From contig JADZBZ010000224.1 of assembly GCA_020851835.1 (NCBI GenBank), forward strand, positions 1 through 7,256: a DNA stretch of 7,256 nucleotides, written 5' to 3'. The translations under genes were made by a program, and so were the position numbers. Of the stretch, positions 1-6,501 are shown piece after piece. A model generated the notes under the pieces. That model saw nothing but the letters and a program-made list of their open reading frames with translations. It made no database searches and had not been told where the DNA came from. Position 1 is the first letter of the stretch. Each line of letters opens with the position of its first letter. The DNA is from Acidobacteriota bacterium (GTDB lineage: Bacteria > Acidobacteriota > Vicinamibacteria > Vicinamibacterales > UBA2999).

Positions 1-915
1 GGCGCCGAAGGGCAACGCCGTCACCTCGCCGAGGCGGATGCCGGTTTCCTCGGTGATGCGCTCCTCCACGGCCTGCGACAGCGGCAGATCGAGCACGACG
101 GCCCAGGTCGGCGCGGCCTGGTCGGCCAGCGCGACCGACCGGACCACGAGCCGGGTGTGGCTCGCGGCGTTCTCGGTCGCGGGCAGCACGCTGTAGGCCA
201 GCAGGCCCGTGAAGCCGTCGCAGGTCATCCAGCGCGGCAGCAACACCGGTGCGTCGAGATGCGCCCACGGGCCGGAGGCAACCGGCAGGGGCATGGGCGG
301 GGAACGCGGAGTCGGGGCGGCGCGGGCCGGCTCGGTCGGGCACGTCAACCCGCTCACCGGCACGACCGACAGCGACACGAACGGGTAGCGCGACTCGATG
401 CCGCCCTGGCGTCGGTCGAGGATTTCGCGCGCCGCGTTCGCGCTGGCGCTGCGCTGCAGTTCCACCACCGTCGTTCGGGCCAAAAACTGCGCCTGGTCGG
501 CGAGCGAGCGTATGCGTGTCTTGACCAGGTACGAGCTGACGTTGAAGAAGAGCAGCAGGCCCGCCAGCAGGAAGAACGTGATGACCAGCAGCACCGGCAC
601 CACGCCCACGAAGACGTACGACAGGATGAGCTTCCGCCGCACGCGCCATAGCAGGCGGCGGCGCGCCCAGAAAACGAGACGCGTGAGCCCGTAGGCGGCG
701 GCGAAAACCAGTGCGAGGCTGCCGGCCCTGTCCAGCCCCTCGATGAGCGGCGGCAACGTGAAGCCGAGCGCCTCGACGCTCCACGTGAACGCCTTGACGA
801 CGAGCCCGATGAGCAGGGCGCGTCCGGGGAAGGAGCCGAGCAGCCAGCGGCGCCAGGCGGACGCGCGAGACGGAGCGGAACCGGGCAGCAGGAGCGGACG
901 AGCGGGAACGGCCAT
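1..915 (-). CDS. Membrane-anchored sensor/signalling protein, N-terminal part (cut by the left window edge)
   Basis: An uninterrupted frame runs from an ATG at 915 leftward to base 1, giving 305 residues with no stop, so the gene continues outside the window. The start MAVPARPLLLPGS is followed by a weakly hydrophobic stretch (about 33-43), a second one (66-83), a basic run RRRLLWRVRRK (about 85-95) and a strong membrane segment (about 96-124, LSYVFVGVVPVLLVITFF). A soluble region from about 126 to the edge contains two cysteines (192 and 232), a proline-rich stretch (200-211) and the helix LSQAVEERITEETGI; it probably lies outside the cytoplasmic membrane. From memory, this N-terminal architecture occurs in acidobacterial proteins that end in HAMP plus histidine kinase or PP2C/SpoIIE phosphatase domains. 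That output part is not in the window, so the activity is unknown. The gene is divergent from the PLP enzyme, with 109 bp between the starts. No clear Shine-Dalgarno sequence precedes the ATG. Confidence 0.75.
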   Translation of the reverse strand, partial: MAVPARPLLLPGSAPSRASAWRRWLLGSFPGRALLIGLVVKAFTWSVEALGFTLPPLIEGLDRAGSLALVFAAAYGLTRLVFWARRRLLWRVRRKLILSYVFVGVVPVLLVITFFLLAGLLLFFNVSSYLVKTRIRSLADQAQFLARTTVVELQRSASANAAREILDRRQGGIESRYPFVSLSVVPVSGLTCPTEPARAAPTPRSPPMPLPVASGPWAHLDAPVLLPRWMTCDGFTGLLAYSVLPATENAASHTRLVVRSVALADQAAPTWAVVLDLPLSQAVEERITEETGIRLGEVTALPFGA

Positions 916-1024
916 GTGGCGCGTGGCAGGCAGATCGACGGCTCCGCGGCGGCAGCGGCCCGCGCGCGGTGTTTGCGCGCCGAAATGATATCAGAGTATC
1001 GTTACCCCCTTTGGGTTCTTCAGC

Positions 1025-2176
1025 ATGAAGCTTACCGAGACCGTCCGGTTCAGCACCATCTGCATCCATGCCGGCCAGGAGCCGGACCCGACCACCGGCG
1101 CCATCGTCACCCCGATCTACCAGACCTCGACCTACGTGCAGGAGGGCCTGGGCCAGCACAAGGGGTTCGAGTACGGCCGCACGCAGAATCCCACCCGCCT
1201 GGCGCTCGAGCGCAACGTCGCCGCCATCGAGTCGGGCACCGCCGCCGTTGCCTTCGCCTCGGGCATGGCCGCCATCGACGCGATCCTCACGCGCCTCGAA
1301 GCAGGCGATCGCGTCCTCGTCAGCGACAACACCTACGGCGGCACGTTCCGGCTGTTCGAGCGCGTGCGCCGCAAGTTCGGCCTCGATTTCAGCTACGTCG
1401 ACACGTCGCGACTCGACACGATCGAACCGGCCATCACGCCCGCGACGCGGTACCTCTTCATCGAGTCGCCGACCAACCCGATGCTGCACGTCACGGACCT
1501 GGCCGCGGCCAGCGAGATTGCGCACCGGCACGGCGTCCGGGTGGTGGTGGACAACACCTTTGCCAGCCCGTACCTGCAGCGGCCGCTCGAGTTGGGCGCC
1601 GACATCGTCGTGCACAGCACCACGAAGTTCCTGAACGGTCACAGCGACAGCGTCGGGGGCATCGTCATCCTCAAGCACGACGACGATGTGGAGTGGATGC
1701 GCTTCGTGCAGAACGCGGCGGGCGCCATTCTCGGGCCCATGGATGCCTGGCTCGTGCTGCGGGGTACCAAGACGCTCGACGTCCGCATGGAGCGGACCAA
1801 CGCGAACGCGCAGGCGATTGCCGAGTTCCTCGAAGGCGACGCGCGGGTGACGCGAACGATCTATCCGGGCCTGCCCTCGCATCCCCACCACGCACTCGCC
1901 CGACGGCAGATGCGGGGCTTCGGCGGCCTCATCTCGTTCGACACGGGATCGATCGAGGCCGCGCGCCGGCTGCTGGGACGCGTCCGGCTCATGGCGCTGG
2001 CCGAAAGCCTGGGCGGCGTCGAAACCCTCATCTCGCACCCGGCGGTGATGACCCACGCCTCGGTGCCGGCCGAGCGCCGGGCGGCGCTGGGCATCACCGA
2101 CGGACTGGTGCGGGTGTCGGTCGGTATCGAGGACGTGGCGGACCTGCGGGACGACCTCGATCGGGCGCTCGGATAG
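1025..2176 (+). CDS. Cystathionine gamma-synthase / gamma-lyase family PLP enzyme
   Basis: This 383-residue protein is a full-length member of the Cys/Met-metabolism fold-type I PLP family (usual length about 380-400). Visible landmarks are IYQTSTY (31-37), the cofactor-phosphate residues Tyr50 and Arg52 in YGRTQNPTR, SGMAAI (79-84), the ring-stacking Tyr104 in DNTYGGTF, Asp176 in VVVDNTFASPY (pairs with the PLP nitrogen), the Schiff-base Lys201 in HSTTKFLNGHSD, and SLGGVETLISHPA (328-340) with Arg363 in RVSVGIED binding the substrate carboxylate. The family makes or cleaves cystathionine in cytosolic methionine/cysteine metabolism. Gly106 stands where methionine gamma-lyases carry a cysteine (YGCTF), which argues against that activity; synthase and lyase cannot be separated from sequence alone. 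The start MKLTETVRFSTICIHAGQEPDP fits the family N-terminus, although no good Shine-Dalgarno sequence precedes it. It appears monocistronic, with no sulfur-metabolism neighbour. Confidence 0.92.
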   Translation: MKLTETVRFSTICIHAGQEPDPTTGAIVTPIYQTSTYVQEGLGQHKGFEYGRTQNPTRLALERNVAAIESGTAAVAFASGMAAIDAILTRLEAGDRVLVSDNTYGGTFRLFERVRRKFGLDFSYVDTSRLDTIEPAITPATRYLFIESPTNPMLHVTDLAAASEIAHRHGVRVVVDNTFASPYLQRPLELGADIVVHSTTKFLNGHSDSVGGIVILKHDDDVEWMRFVQNAAGAILGPMDAWLVLRGTKTLDVRMERTNANAQAIAEFLEGDARVTRTIYPGLPSHPHHALARRQMRGFGGLISFDTGSIEAARRLLGRVRLMALAESLGGVETLISHPAVMTHASVPAERRAALGITDGLVRVSVGIEDVADLRDDLDRALG

Positions 2177-2186
2177 CCCGGCCGCC

Positions 2187-2212
2187 GGCCCGGCGGGCGC
2201 GCGCGCCGGGCC
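2187..2212. terminator. GC-rich hairpin between convergent genes
   Basis: A perfect 9-bp inverted repeat GGCCCGGCG (2187-2195) / CGCCGGGCC (2204-2212) with an 8-base loop lies in the 45-bp gap between two convergent stop codons (2176 and 2222). Position and stem strength suit a bidirectional transcription terminator. Neither side has a proper T-run (only TTCC follows on the + strand), so it may act only as a barrier or mRNA end-stabilising stem. Confidence 0.45.
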
Positions 2213-2221
2213 TTCCGTGTC

Positions 2222-3322
<1,101 letters not shown>

Positions 3323-3411
3323 AGGTGGTCATCCCGAAGCGGCGTCCGCGCCTCCTCGCGCGGTTCGTCGCCCTGCCGGTCGTCTGGTTAAGCAACCTAG
3401 CCACCCGATCC

Positions 3412-3427
3412 GTAACCGCGGTGCCAC
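3412..3427 (-). promoter_or_regulatory. Sigma-54-like -24/-12 element, weak
   Basis: Read on the - strand the sequence is GTGGCAC-CGCGG-TTAC. The -24 half TGGCAC is a perfect consensus match, but the -12 half is TTAC instead of TTGC, so the important G of the GC pair is missing. It points toward the - strand activator, about 90 bases upstream of its start codon. If functional it would make that activator's gene sigma-54 dependent and open to autoregulation or control by its paralogue. It could easily be chance in GC-rich DNA. Confidence 0.22.
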
Positions 3428-3590
3428 TCGACGCCTAAGCAGCCGCTGGTCAGTGAGATAGCTGGTCTGTTGGCCGTCCGTCCGTCGCGGCGGCGGGCCG
3501 ACGAATCCGGCGAAGACCATCGGGACGCACGAAGATAGTCGGACGATTTGTGGACTTTCCCTGCAACCGAACCTGGCGTCTCCAAGCACA

Positions 3591-3630
3591 CTCGAGTCTT
3601 CTAAAAGACTGCCAAATTATCTCGAGTATT
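3591..3630. repeat. Two CTCGAGT(C/A)TT direct repeats spaced 30 bp
   Basis: CTCGAGTCTT (3591-3600) and CTCGAGTATT (3621-3630) match at 9 of 10 positions and start exactly 30 bp apart, close to three helical turns. The first sits in the palindrome ACTCGAGT (3590-3597). This arrangement on one face of the helix is typical of paired protein-binding sites such as upstream activator sequences. That use is inferred. Confidence 0.4.
3595..3610. repeat. Small inverted repeat AGTCTT-CTAA-AAGACT
   Basis: Perfect 6-bp arms flank a 4-base centre, overlapping the first CTCGAGT repeat. It could be an operator half-site pair or a short hairpin. It lacks the GC content and T-run of an intrinsic terminator. 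Confidence 0.3.
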
Positions 3631-3725
3631 GATCATGAGTCGATCGGAATTATCGTCCCTGTTTACCATTTCAAGGAACTTTTGTGCATTTGATGCGACA
3701 TGAACTGACTATGATCGAGAACGAG

Positions 3726-3756
3726 TTGACATTAGTCGCCCGAGGTTCGGTAGAAT
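3726..3756 (+). promoter_or_regulatory. Sigma-70-type promoter for the + strand activator
   Basis: A perfect -35 hexamer TTGACA (3726-3731) and a 5-of-6 -10 hexamer TAGAAT (3751-3756) are separated by 19 bp. The spacing is longer than the ideal 17, which may make the promoter weak or activator-dependent. It would start transcription near 3763 and give a leader of about 62 bases before the GTG at 3826. Confidence 0.55.
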
Positions 3757-3771
3757 AGGGTCTGCGCTGGC

Positions 3772-3796
3772 GGCGATGGAGGCAATGCCCCTCGCC
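3772..3796 (+). other. Leader hairpin in the 5' UTR of the + strand activator
   Basis: The RNA can fold GGCGA (3772-3776) on TCGCC (3792-3796), GG (3778-3779) on CC (3790-3791) and GGC (3781-3783) on GCC (3787-3789). This makes ten pairs with two single-base bulges (T3777, A3780) and an AAT loop. It lies just after the predicted transcription start and ends 15 bases before the ribosome binding site, so it leaves that site free. A role in mRNA stability or protein binding is possible but unproven. Confidence 0.35.
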
Positions 3797-3811
3797 AACG
3801 GGCAGGTCGAG

Positions 3812-3817
3812 GGAGGT
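3812..3817 (+). promoter_or_regulatory. Ribosome binding site GGAGGT that fixes a GTG start
   Basis: GGAGGT ends 8 bases before GTG 3826. It decides the start of the activator at this non-ATG codon, because no in-frame ATG lies nearby with comparable support. Confidence 0.8.
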
Positions 3818-3825
3818 AGAGTCCG

Positions 3826-4965
3826 GTGTCTGTGGTGCCCAACTCCGAAGTACAGCTGCTCGGGCAGAGCAACGCGGTGCAGACGATACTGTCCGACGTC
3901 GATTGCGCCGCGCGCTCCGGCGCCAAGGTGCTCATCACCGGAGAGACCGGCGTCGGCAAGGAAGTCGTCGCGCGCCTCATTCACCTGCGCAGCGCGCGGG
4001 CGGCCGGGCGGCTGGTGACCGTCAACTGCGCGGGGCTGCCCGACTCGCTGCTCGAGTCGGAGCTCTTCGGTCACGTGCGCGGCTCCTTCACCGGCGCGTA
4101 CCGAGACAAACCCGGCCTGCTCGAGATGGCGCCCAACGGCACCGTCTTCCTCGACGAAGTCGGCGAGATGAGCACGCGCATGCAGGTGGTGCTGCTCCGG
4201 TTCCTCGAGACGGGCGAAATTCAGCGCGTCGGGGCCGATCGCTCGCACATCCGCGTCAACGTGCGCCTCATCACCGCGACCAACCGCGACCTGCCGAAGG
4301 AGATTGCGGCCGGCAATTTCCGCGAAGACCTGTTCTTCCGGCTGAACGTGATCCGCATGCACATCCCACCGCTGCGCGAGCGTATCGAGGACGTGCCGCT
4401 GCTCTTCGACCATTACCTCGATTACTACTGCCAGCAGCACCGCGTGGCGCGCCCCCAGGTGTCGCCCGGTGCGCTCGATGCGTTGATGGCGTATCGCTGG
4501 CCCGGCAACATCCGCGAGTTGCGCAACGTTGCCGAGCGGCTCGCGCTCAAGTCGAGCGGCCAGGTGCTACGCCCCGGCGACCTGCCCACCGAGGTCGTCA
4601 AGCCCGCGGATCGGTTCGAGGCCGCGGCGGCCGAGGGCGCCGCGGCGGCGCCCTCCACCTCGTCGCCGGTGGAGGATCTCACCGGACGCATGCTGCGCCA
4701 CGGCGAATCGTTCTGGTCGGTGGTGCACCCGCTCTTCATGGCCAGGGATCTGACGCGCGACGACCTGCGGCGCATCATCGAGATCGGCCTCGAGAACACC
4801 AACGGCAACTACCGCCTCCTCGTGGCGCTCTACAACATGCCCAACGAGGACTACAAGCGCTTCCTCGGTTTCCTGCGGAAGCACAACTGCCATCTCCCGT
4901 TCCAGCGGTTCCGCACGATTGCGTCCCGCGCCCAGCAGACGCGACCGGTCGCTGCCGCTGGCTAA
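3826..4965 (+). CDS. Sigma-54-dependent transcriptional activator (AAA+), paralogue of the divergent gene
   Basis: This 379-residue enhancer-binding protein, like its neighbour, has no N-terminal input domain. Landmarks are Walker A GETGVGKE (39-46), contact loop GSFTGA (86-91), Walker B TVFLDE (106-111), sensor I ATNR (151-154), arginine fingers Arg166 and Arg172 in FREDLFFR, and sensor II WPGNIRELRN (225-234). An alanine-rich linker (266-280) absent from the paralogue precedes the shared C-terminal module: SFWSVVHPLFMARDLTR (295-311), the Fis-like candidate helix-turn-helix GNYRLLVALYNMPNEDYK (327-344) and RFLGFLRKHNCHLPF (345-359). Long identical blocks such as LLESELFGHV and GSFTGAYRDKPG show recent common ancestry with the - strand protein. 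The start is GTG, set by a strong ribosome binding site. The receiver gene follows after 37 bp and is probably co-transcribed, suggesting phosphorylation-linked control in trans. Its regulon cannot be read from the window. Confidence 0.94.
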   Translation: MSVVPNSEVQLLGQSNAVQTILSDVDCAARSGAKVLITGETGVGKEVVARLIHLRSARAAGRLVTVNCAGLPDSLLESELFGHVRGSFTGAYRDKPGLLEMAPNGTVFLDEVGEMSTRMQVVLLRFLETGEIQRVGADRSHIRVNVRLITATNRDLPKEIAAGNFREDLFFRLNVIRMHIPPLRERIEDVPLLFDHYLDYYCQQHRVARPQVSPGALDALMAYRWPGNIRELRNVAERLALKSSGQVLRPGDLPTEVVKPADRFEAAAAEGAAAAPSTSSPVEDLTGRMLRHGESFWSVVHPLFMARDLTRDDLRRIIEIGLENTNGNYRLLVALYNMPNEDYKRFLGFLRKHNCHLPFQRFRTIASRAQQTRPVAAAG

Positions 4966-5002
4966 CTGACCAGGTCCAGAACGCTCGGCCGACTGACCGA
5001 CC

Positions 5003-5386
5003 ATGAGCTCCGAGCCCTCCGCCCCCGCCCAGCACGGCACCATCGTTGTCGTCGACGATGACGTGAGCTGCCTGGTGGCGGTCGAACAGATCCTCAGGCA
5101 CTGGGGGCTCGAGACGCGGACGTTCCGCGCCTTCGAGGACGCTCGCGCGTACCTCGCCCATGCGCGGCCGGCCGTGGTCATCGTGGATGTGCGGCTCGGC
5201 AACTACAACGGGCTGCAGTTGATCCACTTCTCACGCCAGCACAGCCCCGAGACCCAATGGCTGGTCGTGTCGGGCTTCGACGATCCGGTGCTCCGCAACG
5301 AAGCAACCAAGCTGGGCGCGGCGTTTCTCACCAAGCCGCTCGACCTTCAGCGCCTGCGGGAGTACCTGCCCGGCGGGCACACCTAG
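5003..5386 (+). CDS. Single-domain response regulator (CheY-like receiver)
   Basis: The 127-residue protein is a receiver domain and little else. It shows the acidic Mg2+ pocket (VVVDDD, Asp19/Asp20), the phospho-acceptor Asp62 in VIVDVRLGNYNG, the switch Ser90 in LVVSGF and Lys111 in FLTKPLD, so all catalytic residues for phosphotransfer are present. After the last helix (DLQRLREYL) only PGGHT remains, so it has no DNA-binding or enzymatic output and must act by binding another protein. It begins 37 bp after the sigma-54 activator stop, implying an operon. Because that activator lacks its own receiver, it is the obvious candidate partner; this is inference. No cognate histidine kinase is complete in the window; the left-edge membrane protein might be one. 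No clear Shine-Dalgarno sequence precedes ATG 5003, so translation may depend on coupling. Confidence 0.92.
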   Translation: MSSEPSAPAQHGTIVVVDDDVSCLVAVEQILRHWGLETRTFRAFEDARAYLAHARPAVVIVDVRLGNYNGLQLIHFSRQHSPETQWLVVSGFDDPVLRNEATKLGAAFLTKPLDLQRLREYLPGGHT

Positions 5387-5419
5387 TCCGGCTGGGCCAA
5401 CGCCCCCACCCCGTCGACT

Positions 5420-5755
5420 TCACGGCCGGCGCGTCTCTCGATAGATCCATTCGAGATAGGGTTCGCTTCCGCCGTCCACGGGAAGCACCAGGAACTCCGG
5501 AACCGCGAACGGGTGGCGCGCGTGCACGCGCTCGCGAAGCGTCTCGACGCGGTCGGCGCACGTCTTCATCACCACCTGCCGCTCGGCGGCGGTTTCGATC
5601 GCGCCCTGCCAGCGAAAGACCGAGTGCATGGGCGGCAGCACGTTGACGCACGCCGCCAGACGTTCAGCGACCAGCGCCTGGGCGAAGGCCTCCACATCGA
5701 CCTCGAGTGGCACGGTCGTCAGCACGACCACGTAGCGGGCTTGCGATGCGTCCAC
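5420..5755 (-). CDS. cutA: CutA1 divalent-cation tolerance protein
   Basis: The 111-residue protein has the length and all signature blocks of CutA1: VVLTTVP (10-16), ERLAACVNVLP (31-41), SVFRWQGAIE (45-54), HPFAVPEFLVLPV (81-93) and YLEWI (100-104). CutA1 proteins are very stable PII-like trimers that bind copper and other divalent cations; their physiological role is still debated. The start is GTG at 5755, supported by a strong ribosome binding site. The gene is convergent with the receiver gene (33 bp between stops, no convincing terminator) and divergent from the ribbon-helix-helix gene, so the 5756-5888 spacer serves both directions. Confidence 0.93.
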   Translation of the reverse strand: MDASQARYVVVLTTVPLEVDVEAFAQALVAERLAACVNVLPPMHSVFRWQGAIETAAERQVVMKTCADRVETLRERVHARHPFAVPEFLVLPVDGGSEPYLEWIYRETRRP

Positions 5756-5759
5756 GCGT

Positions 5760-5767
5760 CACCTCCC
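5760..5767 (-). promoter_or_regulatory. Ribosome binding site of cutA, sets a GTG start
   Basis: On the - strand GGGAGGTG precedes GTG 5755, with six bases between the GGAGG core and the start codon. This strong match supports GTG at 5755, and no ATG gives a family-length protein. Confidence 0.75.
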
Positions 5768-5774
5768 TGACGGG

Positions 5775-5791
5775 CTTCGGACGGGCCGAAG
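5775..5791. repeat. Hairpin CTTCGG-ACGGG-CCGAAG upstream of cutA
   Basis: Perfect 6-bp arms enclose a 5-base loop in the spacer between cutA and the ribbon-helix-helix gene. Together with the adjacent 16-bp palindrome it places ACGGG boxes at 5770-5774, 5781-5785 and 5805-5809, plus an inverted copy CCCGT at 5796-5800. It could be part of a multi-site operator or a structure in the cutA leader. Confidence 0.35.
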
Positions 5792-5795
5792 TATA
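5790..5795 (-). promoter_or_regulatory. Candidate -10 element (TATACT) for cutA
   Basis: On the - strand TATACT matches the -10 consensus at five of six positions, about 35 bases upstream of the cutA start codon. No good -35 hexamer lies at the right distance. The 16-bp palindrome overlaps its last base and occupies the upstream spacer, so a repressor bound there would block it. Confidence 0.35.
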
Positions 5796-5810
5796 CCCGT
5801 AAATACGGGT
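5795..5810. promoter_or_regulatory. 16-bp palindrome, probable operator
   Basis: ACCCGTAAATACGGGT has perfect 7-bp arms around a 2-base centre and lies between the divergent cutA and ribbon-helix-helix genes, against the candidate cutA -10. Its length and symmetry fit a dimeric repressor site. Ribbon-helix-helix proteins often repress their own promoters, making the adjacent small protein a candidate ligand; this is inferred. Confidence 0.45.
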
Positions 5811-5823
5811 TCACATAAAAAAG

Positions 5824-5855
5824 TTGGACTGTATTGACATGATGATGTATACAAT
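5824..5855 (+). promoter_or_regulatory. Weak sigma-70-like promoter for the small DNA-binding protein and ftsB
   Basis: In an AT-rich stretch, TACAAT (5850-5855, five of six matches to -10) follows TTGGAC (5824-5829) by 20 bp; TATACA (5848-5853) would give an 18-bp spacer with a poorer hexamer. A perfect TTGACA at 5834-5839 is only 10 bp from TACAAT, too close to act with it. A promoter is expected here because the downstream pair has no other, but the exact elements are uncertain. Confidence 0.35.
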
Positions 5856-5888
5856 CCTGCACGGTGTGATGCTTTTAAGCCTTGCCGT

Positions 5889-6107
5889 ATGACTGTGTTC
5901 AAGCCTAGACTTCTTCCCGCGGTGGCGGCAAAACGGACCCACGGCGACACGGTGAAGACGACCGTCGAGCTGCCAGGCGAGCTCTGGCGAGCGGCCAAGA
6001 TCCGGGCCATGGACGAGCGCGCCGACTTGCGGACCGTGCTCATCCGCGCCCTGGAGCAGTACCTCGGGCAAACGCCCGCGGCGCGGACGGGGTCGGAGGA
6101 TCGATGA
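5889..6107 (+). CDS. Small ribbon-helix-helix (CopG/MetJ/Arc-type) protein
   Basis: The 72-residue protein contains one ribbon-helix-helix pattern: a beta strand KTTVELP (23-29), helix A ELWRAAKIRAMDER (31-44) and helix B LRTVLIRALEQYL (47-59). Alternating residues Thr24, Val26 and Leu28 have the strand periodicity used to form the dimer and contact DNA. Such proteins are small dimeric repressors or antitoxins. No toxin gene adjoins it: the next gene is ftsB, whose ATG overlaps its stop as ATGA. Residues 1-22 are basic and outside the fold; a GTG at codon 22 (5952) would give a 51-residue version beginning just before the strand. Neither start has a good Shine-Dalgarno sequence, so the start is uncertain. 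The nearby 16-bp palindrome suggests autoregulation. Confidence 0.72.
   Translation: MTVFKPRLLPAVAAKRTHGDTVKTTVELPGELWRAAKIRAMDERADLRTVLIRALEQYLGQTPAARTGSEDR
6095..6100 (+). promoter_or_regulatory. Ribosome binding site of ftsB inside the upstream gene
   Basis: GGAGGA lies three bases before ATG 6104, within the last codons of the ribbon-helix-helix gene. The spacing is short, which together with the ATGA overlap favours translational coupling. Confidence 0.55.
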
Positions 6108-6469
6108 TCCGCCAGGACGAGGCCATCGGGCGCGCCTCTGTCGCCAACCGCACCGGCGGAACGCCCCGCCCGCCCGGCCGGGCCCGGCGCCTGGTCCTCT
6201 ATCTGCTGCTGGCCATTACGATCGTCCTCGTCGTGGATGCCGTCGTCGGAGAGAAGGGCCTGATGGCGATGCTGCAGGCCCGCCGTCAGTTCGACGAGGT
6301 CACCCGCGCCCTCGAACGGGCGCGCGCCGACAACATCGAGCTTCGCGAAACCGCGCGGCGGTTGCGCGAAGATCCTGCCGCCATCGAAGCCCTCGCGCGC
6401 AAGGACCTGGGCCTCATCCGCCCCGGCGAAAAGGTCTTCATCGTCCGCGACGCGGCGCCGCGGCGTTAG
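6104..6469 (+). CDS. ftsB: Septum formation initiator protein, FtsB/DivIC family
   Basis: The 121-residue protein has the family's topology: a short basic cytoplasmic N-terminus (1-29), one membrane segment (about 30-48, LVLYLLLAITIVLVV), a periplasmic coiled coil (about 53-89) and the closing block DPAAIEALARKDLGLIRPGE (90-109) followed by KVFIV. FtsB joins FtsL and FtsQ in the divisome and helps activate septal peptidoglycan synthesis. The length is normal. Its start overlaps the stop of the upstream small DNA-binding protein by four bases, an arrangement that links division-protein synthesis to that regulator. In many bacteria ftsB sits beside eno; no eno is seen here. The N-terminal tail has a proline/arginine-rich stretch (19-29), somewhat longer than in E. 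coli FtsB. Confidence 0.88.
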   Translation: MIRQDEAIGRASVANRTGGTPRPPGRARRLVLYLLLAITIVLVVDAVVGEKGLMAMLQARRQFDEVTRALERARADNIELRETARRLREDPAAIEALARKDLGLIRPGEKVFIVRDAAPRR

Positions 6470-6501
6470 TCCTCGCTCCCGTCTCCGGCGGGCGGGGTCT
6501 C

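Larger units (their letters stand above)
3323..3825. other. Long divergent control region between the two activator genes
   Basis: This 503-bp non-coding spacer separates the starts of two divergent, paralogous sigma-54 activators. Roughly 3590-3740 is visibly richer in A and T than its surroundings. It holds a sigma-70-type promoter toward the + gene (3726-3756), a leader hairpin (3772-3796), a pair of CTCGAGT repeats 30 bp apart, a small inverted repeat (3595-3610), a direct repeat GCTGGTC (3445-3451 and 3461-3467), and a weak sigma-54-like site on the - strand (3412-3427). No open frame inside it looks like a real protein. A small RNA cannot be excluded. Confidence 0.7.

Noticed and set aside
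157..651. 164-codon + strand frame at the left edge
   Set aside because: It is an Arg/His/Gln-rich antisense reading of the membrane signalling protein on the - strand.
983..1003. Promoter-like hexamers (TATCAT on -, TATCGT on +) between the first two genes
   Set aside because: No acceptable -35 hexamer at the right distance on either strand, so the promoters of both genes stay unassigned.
3549..3590. Possible sigma-54 promoters on the + strand (TGGACTTTCCCTGC and TGGCGTCTCCAAGC)
   Set aside because: The GG to GC spacing is nine bases instead of ten in both, a spacing sigma-54 does not tolerate.
3329..3591. 86-codon - strand frame in the divergent spacer
   Set aside because: No ribosome binding site, no domain and Arg-rich composition; it lies in a region better explained as regulatory.
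3903..5006. 367-codon + strand frame overlapping the second activator
   Set aside because: Arg/Pro-rich translation in the wrong frame of a well-supported gene.
5387..5419. Possible terminator between the receiver gene and cutA
   Set aside because: Only a 4-bp stem (GGGC-CAAC-GCCC) can form and no T-run follows.
6451..6462. 12-bp palindrome CGCGGCGCCGCG at the end of ftsB
   Set aside because: It lies inside the coding sequence, has no T-run after it and is expected in Arg/Ala-rich codons of GC-rich DNA.
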